From Liolophura sinensis (Eukaryota > Mollusca > Polyplacophora > Chitonida > Chitonidae): a DNA stretch of 64,000 nt. Position 1 is the stretch's first letter, and each line of letters opens with the position of its first letter. Shown here piece after piece: positions 1 to 12,879 of this stretch. Location of the stretch: positions 72,950,984 through 73,014,983 of the forward strand of contig NC_088300.1 of assembly GCF_032854445.1 (NCBI RefSeq), read 5' to 3'. The notes beneath the pieces are model-generated. The model was not told where the DNA came from. It made no database searches and saw only the letters and a list, made by a program, of their open reading frames with translations. A program made the position numbers and the translations under genes.

Positions 1-602
1 AGCATTGTCGGGTGATTCGTCCCTTTGGTCGTTAATTCCAGTGCTTTTTCCCAGCAATTAGCAGTTTTGTTTGTTGAAAATATAAATACACTGTGGCTGA
101 CAAAAGGTAGGGAGACCGGCATCTCACTGAACGGTGCTGAAGTATCGCACAGGTTAGGGTGAATTCCTTAAGGACAGCAGAGTGAGATCAAAATGCAGCT
201 TGTGGTTCTGTCTGCTTGGTCTTGATGCTCGGCTCAGGACAAAGCCCATGTTGAGCCAAGCGTTGGCGGCCTAATTACGCGCATGGTTTTATAGAACAGG
301 AGATGTCAGAACGAGCAGATTTATATATCATTATACAGCTTACATTGTAAGAATCCTTAATTTCACTACGAATTCACGGTGGGGGAGCCCTCACACAATC
401 ATGTGCGGACGTAGATCTCTGCACATTGTGGAACACTGCACAACAGAAACGTCCCACGTTAAGGTACATTGTCCCTTACCTCCCTGACACTGCTTTGCAT
501 CACTAAGATTCAGAGTGCACTAAACCACAAGACATAAAAGTGTAAAGGATTTTCCCAGCTATATTTGCATGGTGGGACAAGTTATTTACTTATTTCAACC
601 CC
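1..602. other. Unassigned non-coding sequence
   Basis: No recognisable gene, repeat family or RNA gene. Ordinary AT-rich composition. Confidence 0.5.
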
Positions 603-1030
603 TGCAGTTTGTTGCATAATTCGTCTTGAGTCGAGACACTAGGGGTTGCTACTACTTTTACATGATTAGCTATAATTAACACTACATGCAGTTTGTTACA
701 TAATTCGTCTTGAGTCGAGGCACTAGGGGTTGCTACTACTTTTACATGATTAGCTATAATTAACACGACATGCAGTTTGTTACATAATTCGTCTTGAGTA
801 GAGACACTAGGGGTTGCTACTACTTTTACATGATTAGCTATAATTAACACGACATGCAGTTTGTTACATAATTCGTCTTGAGTCGAGGCACTAGGGGTTG
901 CTACTACTTTAACATGATTAGCTATAATTAACACGATATGCAGTTTGTTACATAATTCGTCTTGAGTCGAGACACTAGGGGTTGCTACTACTTTAACATG
1001 ATTAGCTATAATTAACACTACATGCAGTTT
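603..1030. repeat. 84-bp minisatellite, five full units
   Basis: Units start at 603, 687, 771, 855 and 939 with a partial sixth at 1023, an exact 84-bp period. Units differ by a few substitutions. Because 84 is divisible by three, the minus strand stays open across the array and reads as five copies of a 28-residue hydrophobic peptide. I see no sign that it is a real protein: the short ORF has no other domain, and the open frame follows from the period. Confidence 0.95.
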
Positions 1031-1290
1031 TACGGCTTCCAGACAGTCTTCAGACACCACTTGTAACTCTGATTTAGGATAATTTGTTTAAGAACATTCC
1101 AATGTTTATAAAAGTCGTCAAGTATTTTTCATTTTTTTGTTATGTTAAAACAGAAATCCGTACGATTGCGGCCTACATGATGGATTACAGATTAAAACGC
1201 CTGGATATCGACTTTACTGGTGAAGTTGGCAGTGATCTAACGATGTACCCGCTACAGGGGCTAAACACACTACTTGGGTTAAGGATATTA

Positions 1291-1540
1291 TTTATCTCAT
1301 TAGTGTTTTACGTTGTACTAAAGAATTCACTTATATGACGGTGGCCAGCATTACGATTGTAGGAAACCAGGCAGAGTGCGAGGGAAATCCACGACCATCC
1401 GCAGGCCGCTGTAGGCTTTTCCTCGGTACGTACGGCCGGAGAGCTGGGGAGCCAGCATTAGAACTCACAGCGACCGCATTAGTGAGGGTTCCTGAGGCCA
1501 TTGCGCCGCGTTGGCACACTTACTAGCTCGTCCACGAAAG
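1291..1540 (-). mobile_element. SINE A (tRNA-derived), old full-length copy
   Basis: Reads as the reverse complement of the family: degenerate tail and 3' end (TTTATCTCATTAGTGTTTTA) first, then the conserved core (GGTGGCCAGCATTACGAT), and a decayed tRNA-like head near 1490-1540. Divergence from younger copies in the window is high. Confidence 0.85.
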
Positions 1541-2263
1541 CAAACAAGAATAGAATTAAACCCAATTCTAACTCTTGCGGATATGCAAGAATTTGATATT
1601 TAAACTTTCAAAAAAGTTTTCATGAATCCTACTAGAGAATTCCTTTAACTATCTTGTCAGTGTTTTGTGGTTATGATCAAATCTGTTTTGTTTAATCACC
1701 CCTCAAAATTGTAACCTACAGTCAAACATCTGCATGAAGATGTCTGCACTAATCGAGGTATTTTTACAGCGCTGTCTGAGATAATTTGGAAGGTGTGGCT
1801 GTCGATCGGTCAGCTATTCAGATAAAACATAAATATGGTCATATTTCTTGGTATAGATTACGGCATCACAAACATATCCTGATTGACTGATTAGACTTTG
1901 CCTATAGTCGGCAGATTCTACTAAGCCGAGTCAATGTTGAATTCCTTCGAGGTGCTGTATCATTCACTATTTAAAATCTGTTGGCAAATATCATAAAATA
2001 TGGTACAATTTTCTGGGATATATATGTATAACAATGAATATGGTTATCGATGTTTAACAGGTTTCAAAAGTATCAGTCTGTTTTTGTTTGATTTTATAAG
2101 AAAATCTGTTCTTGCTGCGCACGACTGTAATACTGGATGTAGTCGTTCACTATTCATTCTAATTATTTGTTGTTTTGTGATATTTAAACAAGAAGATATT
2201 ACTGCACTAGGTACATTTCCGAGTTTCACCAAGGAGACTGGGACAAGAGTCAACTATGAATCT

Positions 2264-2268
<5 letters not shown>
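1541..2268. other. Unassigned non-coding sequence
   Basis: AT-rich, no recognisable gene or repeat. Confidence 0.5.

Positions 2269-2321
<53 letters not shown>
2269..2321. repeat. (TA)n microsatellite
   Basis: Uninterrupted TA dinucleotides for about 53 bp. Confidence 0.98.
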
Positions 2322-2323
<2 letters not shown>

Positions 2324-3180
2324 CGAAATAAGTAAAAAGCAATAATAAAGCGAAAATGGGGAAAATCCCAGTTGACGTTTGGACAAGAAAATACGTGTTA
2401 ATAATGGCTCTGGTCCGAAAGCAATCTCCTTTTCTCAACCAGTGCTTTAGCGTCTCTATATACGGTACGGAATATCTCGCTTTATCTAGAACGCAGCTGC
2501 TTCCCCATTCAGTTGGGCACAGCAGAAAATTCAAAAACAAATAACGATTTTTGTGGTCGTTGCTGAAACTGGAAACCAGTTGCTATAAATTTCATTTCTA
2601 TGAAATCCTCCTACACTTGTATCCAGGGGAAACATATCGTGACCTTTCTTACATCATGTTATGTAACTTTAGTAACAATATGCAAGTGTGCCCGGCTAAG
2701 CTGTTTCGAAACTGTCATGATCGCGTGGGTTTGTAACGTTGATTTACAGTAGAGGTGGTCTCTCTGTAGCTGCCAAAGAGACGATGAATATGATTCGAAT
2801 GTAGCTTCTAACATACCTGATACAAAACTATTTGAACAAGACTGGACTACTTGACTGAGGTATGTCAGAAATCACATCTTGTGGAAATTAATGGAAAGGT
2901 GCAAGGACTTTCCAAACGATAACAAAACCATCCATTCCAAAACAATCATGTACACAAATCTGTATATAAAGGAACATATATAAGAGAGAACGCCAATTAC
3001 TCAATCAAAGGGATCACCGAAATGGTGATATTTCCATCAAATGTAGTAATAGAAAATTACTACCCGTTACTTACAAAATGTATGGACTCAAAACAGATCA
3101 TCGTGTACAAGCCATCAACAAAAATGGTAGGTCAATTCCAGGTAAATAATCGCAATTCTAATTCCCAAAACAACGTTCAA
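2322..3180. other. Unassigned sequence upstream of the LINE remnant
   Basis: No confident assignment. The part after about 2900 may be a more decayed piece of the LINE remnant that follows, but I cannot show it. Confidence 0.4.
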
Positions 3181-3189
3181 CACAGACCA

Positions 3190-3985
3190 TAAATGAGCAA
3201 GGAAAGTATACATATAAAGTACGAAAAAAAAGCCGAAATGGACGTTCTTTCCCCTGCCTACCCAGTGTACTATAGCTTTCTTTTGAAGCGGAATCGGTAT
3301 ACACTTTTTATGGTGCTCTCAACAAAAGCGACGGTGACGCACAAATACCAAGTAAATGGGAAGAAATCCTACAACTTAATGATATTAATGTAAAGAATGC
3401 TTTATGATCTCGTTTTAAAAGTACTGGAGATTTTCAGTACAAAATTTTGCACCGGATGTGGCCTACAAAATATTATCTTCACAAAACTGATAGGAACCAG
3501 GAATATGTTTGTGAACTTAAGAAGTTAAGGCGGATTCATCACAAGTAAGATACACGCTGTCAAATTCCATGTTTAGAACAGAATGTCTACACTATACCAG
3601 CAAGACAGCGCTGATGTTACGTAACTCTAGTGACCCAGGGAAGCCATGTGGTCCGATAAATTTTAAACAGGAACAGTCCACTAAAGCTGTTGTACAGAAG
3701 ATTAAACATTTTCACTGAAGATTGCCCAAAATAACGAGATATGGCTGTCAACGTAAAGCCCTTAAATATACCTGGAGATATTGTGACATTATTTGTTACA
3801 TGAACACCCCGATATCGCCAAACACAGAATATCTAACTTCATTTAGCATATGGGCTAAATTCTCAAGTTGTGTCATACGGCACATGCCAGAGGAAAAGAA
3901 TGAATGAATGATTGTGGCTAAACACAAAATTCGCTTTTATCTTGGTGGAGAAAGGGAAAGGGATGACGAATGACCAAGTGTGTTT
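3190..3985 (+). pseudogene. Decayed non-LTR retrotransposon (L1/Tx1-like) C-terminal region
   Basis: From about 3348 the plus strand translates to a stretch with IPSKWEEILQL, then after one stop GDFQYKILHRMWPTKYYLHK. This matches the post-RT tail of L1/Tx1-type elements, where an FQYKILHRI.PTN..L.K pattern is typical. The reading is broken by a TGA at about 3393 and by later frameshifts. A further piece near 3920-3950 (AKHKIRFYL) is compatible with the AK..I.... stretch near the end of such proteins. No reverse transcriptase or endonuclease domain is visible. This is a remnant identified by motif only. Confidence 0.6.
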
Positions 3986-4764
3986 AACCATAAGGATGAA
4001 AACTTTTTGATAATTTATTGCTTACCGATGTTTACGTCATACTCCAGATTACTTATGTCACGTGGTCATGTTTATACCCGAGGGTAAGACCGGGAGATGG
4101 AATCAAACCTGTGACCTTAGTGGAAAGTGTTGTGTTGATGGTGACAACGTGTTTTAATTACTTACCTTTAATAAGTTTGTCAAGGACCTGTGACGTAATT
4201 AGAAGTCATCTCATAATTCACAGAATCTGAAGATTAGAAAACTAGGCGTTATGTATACTTTTTTTGTAAAAGTTGTTTGAAGTGAACAAATTATCAAAGA
4301 AATATGCTCACATAGTTAAGCTAATGGATAACAAGTTGCGGTTATGTCTTGCAGACACGGACAACTAGTGTTTACGTTTACAGCATCCTGACGCCAAATC
4401 ATCCAGTCCCTGTGGCCAAATCTCGTGACACCTTGTGCCCACGTACACAAGCTCGGATTACTTGTACATGTTCTGACACTTCTTTACGATTGAACAGCGG
4501 GAAACATCCCCTCGGCTAAGTAGGCTTCCTGTGAGGAAAAGTTGCATTATTTATTAAACAATGACTTTGCTGGTTTCAGTAAATATATGATGGGACAATT
4601 ATGGCCTCTTAAACGGTTTTGTGATGAAAGGGGTGAATTTGTGGCAAGTAGGTATGCGTGGGTGAACTTTGTCAGTGGAGACAGCAAATTATACGTGAAA
4701 GATAACATACAGGTGGTGTTTACTTATTTAGCCAATTCCCCCATATTGTACGAATTAAATATAA
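3986..4764. other. Unassigned non-coding sequence
   Basis: No gene recognised. A weak tRNA B-box-like stretch lies near 4100 without a matching A box, so no element is called. Confidence 0.45.
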
Positions 4765-4965
4765 TTAAGACGTACACCATAGAGAGAAAACTCACAGCAG
4801 TGACGACAGTATGATAGTTTGCAAATGGTCACATGTAACCGGTGAAATACAGCCTTTTTGTCAATTTATCTCAGGTTTTTATAATAACTGTCCATATTAA
4901 TGCCCCCTAGCACCAGAGTTATGTAAACAAAATGCAGCTGCGATTTAATAGACGTCACTGGTCGA
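4765..4965 (-). repeat. R1 dispersed repeat, nearly complete
   Basis: Reverse-orientation copy. It contains GCAAATGGTCACATGTAACC, GGTGAAATACAG, a TCAGGTTTTTAT block, and ends in a GACGTCACTGGTC block also present in the copy at 61.3-61.5 kb. Confidence 0.8.
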
Positions 4966-5789
4966 ATAAAGACCACTTCGGAATAATATGCATAAAGTGT
5001 CACCAATCCAGTTGGTGAACCCTGGTCGTCTGAAGCAACCCAAGGAAGGGTATATAGGTGACATCACTACCAAAGCCGAACATGTCTTTAATGAAATTTC
5101 TATCGTTAAAATAAAAAAATCTCCAGTTAACCAGTACTGGCAATTTTCCATCAGAGCGACATTGTGCCTTCCATTCGCACAAAGAGCACTGCTCACTGTC
5201 TGTGTTGAGTCCTATCGGTCTTTAGTTTTACTGGCATATGCATTAAACATAACATTTTACCTTGATCGCAACGTCAGGGGAATCACCTTACAATCTCTAC
5301 TCTATCTTCTCTTACTGCTATAAACGACTTTCCCGGGAAGTGTGGTTTATTCGAACAGCATCAATCAGTGTATTATTTCATATGACGTAAACGTGGCATT
5401 TAGGAAAATCTGGGATAACATGTACCATTGACAAAGATATATTAATGATGGATGAGCGAATTCAACTCGGAATTCAACTTTCAATGCTTTTGTAACGAGT
5501 TGGTTAGATTCATCAAGCTGGATGTCCAAAATGAAGGTCACTGTTCTTGGCTGGAGCTTTATTGACTGTAATCGCAAGAGGTTAACCTAGTACTGACCTT
5601 CCGCAGATTGGAGACTATAGAATGACAGCGAGTATCATTCAACACATTGTTATGACAAAGTGATTAGAGGGCAATAATACTGATTGATCTACAAAAGCTC
5701 GCAGATGTGCAGGTATTGTAACGGATAATGTAGAGGCATAAATACGACTGAAGAACTATATATAAAAACTATTATCACTGAAGCTGTGT

Positions 5790-6165
5790 ACCGCTTCGTT
5801 GGCCTAATAGTCAGAGTGTCAGTCTCGAAGTCGGGAGACCTGGGATCAAACCCGGGGTCGGGTCAAGTTAAAGAGTTTAATCGCTAACGACAGGAGGCTG
5901 TGTTTCACCGGTTACGTGTGACCATTTGTCAACTGTCACAGTGTCGTCGCTGTCCTGCTTATTCTCTCTATGCTGCACGTCTTAATTGTATTGTATTTCT
6001 GCATAAACCAGCATTTGCATTGTCTTAATGTTACTGTGCGTTAAATGTGATGACAGCACAGCATTTTGAGTAGTTCTATACCAAAGGTCTAATAAATTGC
6101 TGAAGCCATAGTGCTAGGGGAAGTGTAATTTGCTAAAATATTTATGCATTTACATGAGCTGTTAG
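5790..6165 (+). mobile_element. tRNA-like head followed by R1 sequence (candidate SINE C)
   Basis: At 5793-5860 there is an A-box-like TGGCCTAATAGTCAG and a good B box (GATCAAACC inside GGGATCAAACCCG) at the spacing expected of a tRNA-derived pol III promoter. About 20 bp later the R1 conserved core begins (TTTCACCGGTTACGTGTGAC). A second R1 block (GCTAGGGGAAGTGTAATTTG) follows at about 6110. Whether the head belongs to R1 is uncertain because other R1 copies here lack it. Confidence 0.6.
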
Positions 6166-8851
6166 AATACATCCCCATTTAAACATCACGGGAGCTTCGT
6201 GATTGACTGCATGAAACCCACTCACTTTCGAGTACTGGCTACAGGGCGTATACTTTAATTCTGTCCGGCGACAGGAGCAGTGGATCAAAGGAACAATCTC
6301 TCAATACATGTGGCCCAGCAATGCTTTTTTCACTGTTTTTCACCATAGCTTCATTGAACATCGCCGCTTGCAGTCTCCGGTTCAAATCCAGTTCATTCCT
6401 GCCAATTTTTGTTCTTTTTTTTTCAATTAACATGGTATTATTATACACCAGACCGCTACTGCTAGTGGTCTGAGGTTCAAATCCAGTCTAACCTTAACAT
6501 TCTTACCAAATTCATTTCGGAATTAAGTATGGGCACTATGATTTATTTGTGGGAGATCGTGATGTCGGGTATTGTTGAAATAGTTTTGTTTTCGTTGAAA
6601 ATACGAGATGTTGAAATTCACTTTTGAGTTTATTGTCTTATAGGGATTACACCTGTGGTTTTGCTCTTATTAGACAAGCCTGGGGTGATTTCAGGAGAGC
6701 ATAGACCTGATAGATTTGAACGGTCTGTGGTGGAGAAAGTGGAAAGCCTCAGAAATTGAAGGCTAAAAGCTGTGTGTACAGATCGCATGGAAGCCGTACT
6801 AGTTTGTGTTTTTTTTTTTTTTTTTTTTTTTTGCTTATCCGGACATTCCTGGTTCCCGTCGTAGATCGTGACAGGAATTCTTTAAACATAACAACGGGTA
6901 ATCAAAATTTAAAATGTCTCTAATGTAAAACGATAATTTCTTATGTCGACAAAAAACGACTGTACCTGTCTGAATTGTACCCTATTAAATCGCAGGTTGT
7001 GCAGGTTCGTCCATGCCGTGAACAGTACTAACAATGTTAACAGTACTTCATGATCCCAATCTTTTTGATGTGTACCCTCTTCCATATACCAGTGTAAACA
7101 TGCTCACATTATGATATGCTGGCAAATATTTCTGCACGGCAATACAAATGTATTAACCATTAGTATATCTACATATTCCATGTAAATATCGTTTATAATT
7201 TCACAAATATAAGTGCACTATAAACAGTAACGATGCATCTACCACAACCAGTTCGACTGTAATCATGTTAACAGATACATTCACCATGGTGATACAATGC
7301 AGGCATTTTCTCCGACCATGATTCATTCGATATAAAGGAACAGATTTATTAGTTGGAAACTTTTTCAGCGAAGTCCAAGGTGTCCGCATGGATCCTCCAT
7401 CCAATAACCTGCACGAACTATGTCGTCAAAGTGAAATATTTTTGAGTTCGTGAATAAAATTCAAGGGCCAAAGACGGCCACTAAACGCTTTTGGTATTGA
7501 GATACACTGAGGTAACTTTTATTCCTGTGCGTGACATAATAGCACGTCCGATCTCTTCGGAAACACAGGGAGGATGAACAAGCGTACTTGAATCTAAAAA
7601 TCGCTACTGATAAGGACATGACTTATTCCTAGTCATTGGTTTACGTTGATTTGCGTTTTATAAGTTGGCGCACTGTTGGACATCAGTTAAGGCTATATTC
7701 CGGCTTTCCGATGGAAGGTACAAATCTTAGGTCCTTATGAAACTCTTTTCGTTTGGCGGAGATGTACTCACCACACATGTTCAGTTTGTGCATTTCACAC
7801 ATTTGGCTTACCTCCTCCATATTTTATTAAGACACTCCCATTTTTTCTAAGCCTCTTAACGCCACAGCTGTTAGCTCAGTGATACAAATGGCATGTCGTC
7901 ACATCACCGTACATTAGCTGTTAATTTGTAAGCCAGTTATCACACCGTTTTGGTTTAATATTATCTTTTATTCCATCATCAGTAATTTAACACAATAATG
8001 ACACTAATAACCGCGACATCTTAATTACTTCTTAATGTTTCATCTTTTTGGTACAGAAAGTTTTTTGTATACAAAGTGTTTGCATTTTTCTAACATATTT
8101 TACATCCAGCCACTGTACGAGAGTCAGTGTTACAATTTTGGTTTGCTGGAGAGGAAAAGGATATTTCCATGTGAAATACTTGGCGCAACAGATATAACAT
8201 TTTCTTGCCAACATCGTTGAAAAATGTTGCCTCTTTTCAAGGTACGATCTATTTATTCAAACTGCATTTATCTTATGTAAGAATGTGATGTTAATCTTAT
8301 TCATCAAACGTGTCAGAAGCAAAATGAAAGTTCGACAATTTTTGTCGTGCCGTTGAAAATCCAAGATATGCGGACCCGTTTTTCTCTTTACATCAGGTAA
8401 CAAGGCAGTATACTATTTGCCACGTATCACAGTAAAAGTCAAACAGGCTTCGTTATTAGCTGAATTAAATCCTTCTCATAAGTCGTTTTACAAGAGTCTT
8501 CTTTTTTATGAGAAGATCCTTGAGCAGAAGCCCATCAATTCTGGGAACACATTTTTAACCGCTGTGTAACGAGTTAAGAGTAGTGTGCAGAGAAAGATGT
8601 GATGAGCTGTTTGCGGAGAATCTTGCCCAGCCACAGTTGTCAAAACCGGATAGGTTTCAACAAGACGCACTCGCACATTTCCTGAAAACGTGACCGCTAA
8701 GTTAGGTAACCTAAATATATGACTGCCCTTGTGTTAGACGCTACGAATTCTTACACAAAGTTAATTATACTATAAGACTGCCAAGATTTCATTTTATCAC
8801 ACCACTTATAACTCTATCAACGCACTAACATTTCACCCAGATAATACATCG
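6166..8851. other. Long unassigned non-coding stretch
   Basis: No gene or RNA recognised. It holds a T22-24 homopolymer at 6809-6832 and two isolated B-box-like words (GGTTCAAATCC near 6380 and 6475) without convincing tRNA folds. Confidence 0.5.
6809..6832. repeat. Poly-T tract
   Basis: 24 consecutive T. Could be the reverse-oriented A tail of a retroposed sequence, but no source is recognisable beside it. Confidence 0.95.
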
Positions 8852-8865
8852 GAATTCCACCTTGA

Positions 8866-9111
8866 TTTATTTATTTGATTGGTCGTTTACGCCGTACTCA
8901 AGAATATTTCACTTATACGACGGCGGCCAGCATTATGATGGGAGGAAACCGGGCTCAAACCCACTACCATCCGCAGGTTGCTGGAAGATCTTCCCACTTA
9001 CTGCCGGAGAGGAAGCCAGCATGAGCTGGACTTGACCTCACAGCGACCGCATTGGTGAGAGTCTCCTGGGTCATTATACGCTGCGCTAGCGGACTGGGCC
9101 ACGGAGGCCTC
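8866..9111 (-). mobile_element. SINE A, full length, with 14-bp TSD
   Basis: Complete reverse-oriented copy: TTTATTTATTTGATTGG tail, core with GGCGGCCAGCATTATGATG, and tRNA-like head ending GGCCACGGAGGCCTC. Flanked by GAATTCCACCTTGA (8852-8865) and GAATTCCAACTTGA (9112-9125), 13 of 14 matching, so the insertion boundaries are well defined. Confidence 0.95.
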
Positions 9112-9125
9112 GAATTCCAACTTGA

Positions 9126-10041
9126 AGATTGCAACATTGGTGCGGTTCTTATTTCTTCGAGAAACGCCGCAAAGGAAAAACTATTTACATCAATATGTTT
9201 CATGTGCCTGTTTCTCAGTTAACCTTACATTCACACTAATTACTCATTACTGTTTGATTGCATTTATCCAAAGATAAGGGATGCACTTCGCATCAGAATC
9301 AAGTCACACAATTTATGATATATTGTCCACTTATGTCTTGGTTTATGGGTACATTTCCGTAAACCCGTATGAGCGAGAAGTGCAGTCTATTTGCAAGATA
9401 AATATAGATATAAACGTCATGTGCGACATTCGTAAACCATTCGTAGTCCGTAATGGGCGTTCTTCTTCAGAGCGACGTGAAACAGATTTGGCAACGCTTT
9501 CCATTCGTCATATACATAAATATACAGCATACTGTGTTTAAATTAGAATTCATCATGTAGTCTTCATGCATGTAAATCACCCTTGTTGCTGTTGATGAAG
9601 CACATTACTGACGCCTTGGGCTTCTAACCTCGGCAAACAACAAGGCAACACAAGAGAACCAGTTTGAGATGTCTTATTAAAGTGCGGATTACTTGGTTTC
9701 TTTTTATTTTAAAATGCTAATATGCATGCGATGGGTGAACAGGATGCATGGAGAAAAGAATGCAATGCCCTCTTGTGAAAAATAGATTTAGGCTGAACTG
9801 AAACAAATATTTTGAGGCGAAGAATAATAGTTGCCGGACGTCATAATATTGTCATTTTGCATTAAGATCAATTGGCGTTGTTTAGAGTCATCACGTGTAT
9901 GCATACTCAAAACACAAAGGAACTAAGAGTGTACCTATGTACGAAGAAAGGCAGTCATCAGTTTTCAGTAATGATGGAATTCGCAGGGAATTTTACAATG
10001 CAAGATATTCTTAACGGAAACGAGGCGTACATGTCATGAAC
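9126..10041. other. Unassigned non-coding sequence
   Basis: A 86-codon open frame at 9281-9541 has no recognisable domain and I do not call it a gene. Confidence 0.45.
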
Positions 10042-10052
10042 ACCTCATCTAT

Positions 10053-10153
10053 CTGCCCGGTTTCCACCCACCATAATGCTGGCCGCCGTTGTATAAGTGA
10101 AATATTCTTTAGTATGGCGTAAAACACCAATCAAATAGATAGATAAATAAATA
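10053..10153 (+). mobile_element. SINE A, 5'-truncated, with TSD
   Basis: Only the 3' part is present (CCACCATAATGCTGGCCGCC ... ATCAAATAGATAGATAAATA). It is bounded by the perfect 11-bp duplication ACCTCATCTAT at 10042-10052 and 10154-10164, which shows it was inserted already truncated. Confidence 0.93.
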
Positions 10154-10267
10154 ACCTCATCTATACTATGAGGTGTCCTGTACCTCAATACACCACAGAC
10201 AAAGGCCTATACCTCAACAACTTTGAAAAAAAAATCAACATTGAGAAGATATACCCCAGGTATACCT

Positions 10268-10365
10268 AGTAACCTGTGGATGATATGGGTTTCCTCCCAC
10301 AATATTGGCGGCCGTTGTACGAGTCAAATATTTTTAAGTACGGCGTGAAACAAATCAAATCAGAT
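10268..10365 (+). mobile_element. SINE A, degenerate 3' fragment
   Basis: Contains GGGTTTCCTCCCACAATATT, GGCGGCCGTTGTACGAG and a diverged tail. No TSD found. Confidence 0.75.
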
Positions 10366-12196
10366 CCTTTTGTAGATTACAACCTTGAGGAAGGTGTGAT
10401 TATTATACGGTAAATCACCAGGATCTAATCTTACAAAGATTTGTCAAATGTTTTTCATAACTGTTCTTGTTAATCAGGTAGATTGATGACTTTGCTGAAG
10501 ATTGGTTGAGATACTTCCGGATTTCAAACGAGCCATGTATATAAATCAGGCCTAGTAGACTTTATTGCGAACTTAAATTAGTTCTGTGCCAAGCGGTATA
10601 GTTGGACGATGATGTATACTGAATATACGACAAGATTACACTGACAATGGTTTGCATTTGATTTAGTGCGAGGTCATCAGACTAAGATATTGCAATATTG
10701 ATATTGATATTGCCTGATGTAATGGGAAGTTACTAAGGATTGATTCACAATTTATTCCTTACCCTTTTGTTTGTAAGATATTTAGCTTTTTATGACCACA
10801 GTTGCTACCATGTGATGTAGCTTCCACCCAGAAACTCCCCATACCTAGATACAGATGTTGTTCTTTATTAGACTACTTCGCCCTTCGCCGAGAGCGCAGG
10901 GGCGACGGAAGACATCACTGCCTAATTGTGTGGTGAGAATATCCGTGGTCATGTAGGATGAGGCAATCTAGCAAAAGTACTTGTGGTCAGTTGGAGATCA
11001 ACGATCCGGACCCGCGTGGTTTCCTACGTAAATAATTTAGTTTTCGTCGCCAATGCCTCTCCACATGCAACCAGACAAGACATCCGTGTATACGGGCAAG
11101 ACCGATATAGTCTTCTGCGTACGTGGATATAATCATTCTAAACTAATTTCCGGCGATTCGGCGAAAACCAGGAAGCCACCTTTTTAATTTCTGTTAAATA
11201 TATGTTCAGACCAAATTGTCCTTTACTGAGGGTAAAACGAGATCCAATAACCAAGTCAGGCAATGAGACAAATATTTACCCCGTTTTTGTTCACATTTCT
11301 TGTGAGTAAAGAGTAGTAAAACATGCACACAATTTGACATCTTCTTGCTACATTTACCAAATATTACTTCCCCTAATACTTTACGAAGTGTTCCGTTTCC
11401 CACTTGAAGGAGTGCGTGTTGTGTTTCAGAAATTTTCTATTAAAAACTCTTTTCAGAAAAATCATAACTGGAAAATTGAAATTCCGGTGACACAATGTGT
11501 AATATTTTGTTTATTACCGAAGAATACAAAGTTCGGTTTTCGGAATACAAAGCATTCCACACAAAATGAAGGTGAACTGAATTTCAGTTGTGTACTTTTT
11601 ATCACCATGTTGTTTGCATTCTTTAGCTTGAAGAAATAATCATGGCTCAAAAATATTATCAAAATCAATATAAAAATGTAAGGTTAGCCTTACGCTGTGT
11701 GACATAAGCAACCAAAATCCGAACAGTGATTTAAACCCTTTAAAATTGAACACCATAGGCTTTGTTCCAAATATTCCAGCGCTAACTGTTCGGTGTATCC
11801 TATAACTGATTTTTTTTTAAAATATGTTATAATTCTTACCAAAGACCAAGAACCTTCTGCACATGTTATCTGTTCAGATAACAGATAAATTCTTTTAGCC
11901 CAATAAGCTAAATTTTCGTAATATATATTATCAAATATGAACGTCTTTTCTGACCACCGTTCACATTTCGGACTTTAGGTTTAAATTTTTAATATATCAT
12001 TCAGGACCATTTCATTGCGCCTCGAAGAGTATGTTTATTTATATTTATATAACTGCTTTTTAAGTTCTGTGCTGTACAACAATAAAGGTCCAAAATCATT
12101 CCATCTGACCGTGCACGCCAGAGCGGAGTTCCTCAGACAGATGTGTAGGCCAAACGTCAGCATGTCCGCCCACATGTCTCAGTACAGCCCGTCGTT
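10366..12196. other. Unassigned non-coding sequence
   Basis: No gene or known repeat recognised. Short open frames around 11.3-11.7 kb on both strands have low-complexity composition. Confidence 0.45.
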
Positions 12197-12609
12197 ATGG
12201 CTTTGAATAATTCAATGCTTGGCTAAATATAAAACCATTGTATGGAACTCGGCGTGTTTTAAAAGTTGTCTCAATTTAACTACATGCTTTAAATACTTGA
12301 ACTTGACAAATGTACGCTGTAGGTGTAGGAAATATGGCTTTAAATAATTCGATGCTTGGCTAAATATAAAACCATTGTATGGAACTCGGTGTGTTTTTAA
12401 AAGTTGTCTCAGTTTAACTACATGCTTTAAATGCTTGAACTTGACAAATGTATGCTGTAGATGTAGAAAATATGGCTTTCAATAAGTCAATGCCAGGCTA
12501 AATATAAAACCACTGTATGGAACTCGGCGTGTTTTTAAAAATTGTCTCAATTTAACTACATGCTTTAAATACTTGAACTTGACAAATGTATGCTGTAGAT
12601 GAACGAAAT
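12197..12609. repeat. Three tandem copies of a ~137-bp unit
   Basis: Units start at ATGGCTTTGAATAATTCAAT (12197), 12334 and 12472, so the period is 137-138 bp. Shared words include GCTAAATATAAAACCA and TACATGCTTTAAAT. Units differ by a few substitutions and one-base indels. Confidence 0.95.
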
Positions 12610-12672
12610 AAAAAAGTGTTTCGTTTTGAAATGTTTGTACTACCTGGTTCCATTCTGCAGCTCATGCCTCAG

Positions 12673-12731
12673 ATTCCCTTGGTGAAGGGGCGGAATTCCC
12701 TCGGTGAAGGGGCGGAATTCCCACGGTGAAA
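12673..12731. repeat. 22-bp tandem repeat
   Basis: About two and a half copies of GGTGAAGGGGCGGAATTCCC with a two-base spacer. Confidence 0.9.
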
Positions 12732-12879
12732 GTTGCATTGTCGCATTGAAAAACAGACAGATGACTTGCCACTTTTGGGCTAGTTATGGCATCATGATTG
12801 ACTGACAATCTGTTGTAAACATATAAGTACATCGTCCATTTGCTTGGTTTTAAGAAGTTTGTGTATTAAGTGTGATTAA

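Noticed and set aside
6460-6500. B-box-like GGTTCAAATCCAG suggesting a tRNA gene
   Set aside because: No A box at the right distance and no cloverleaf.
8964-9203. 79-codon minus-strand open frame
   Set aside because: It is the SINE A head and core read through its TSD into flanking sequence.
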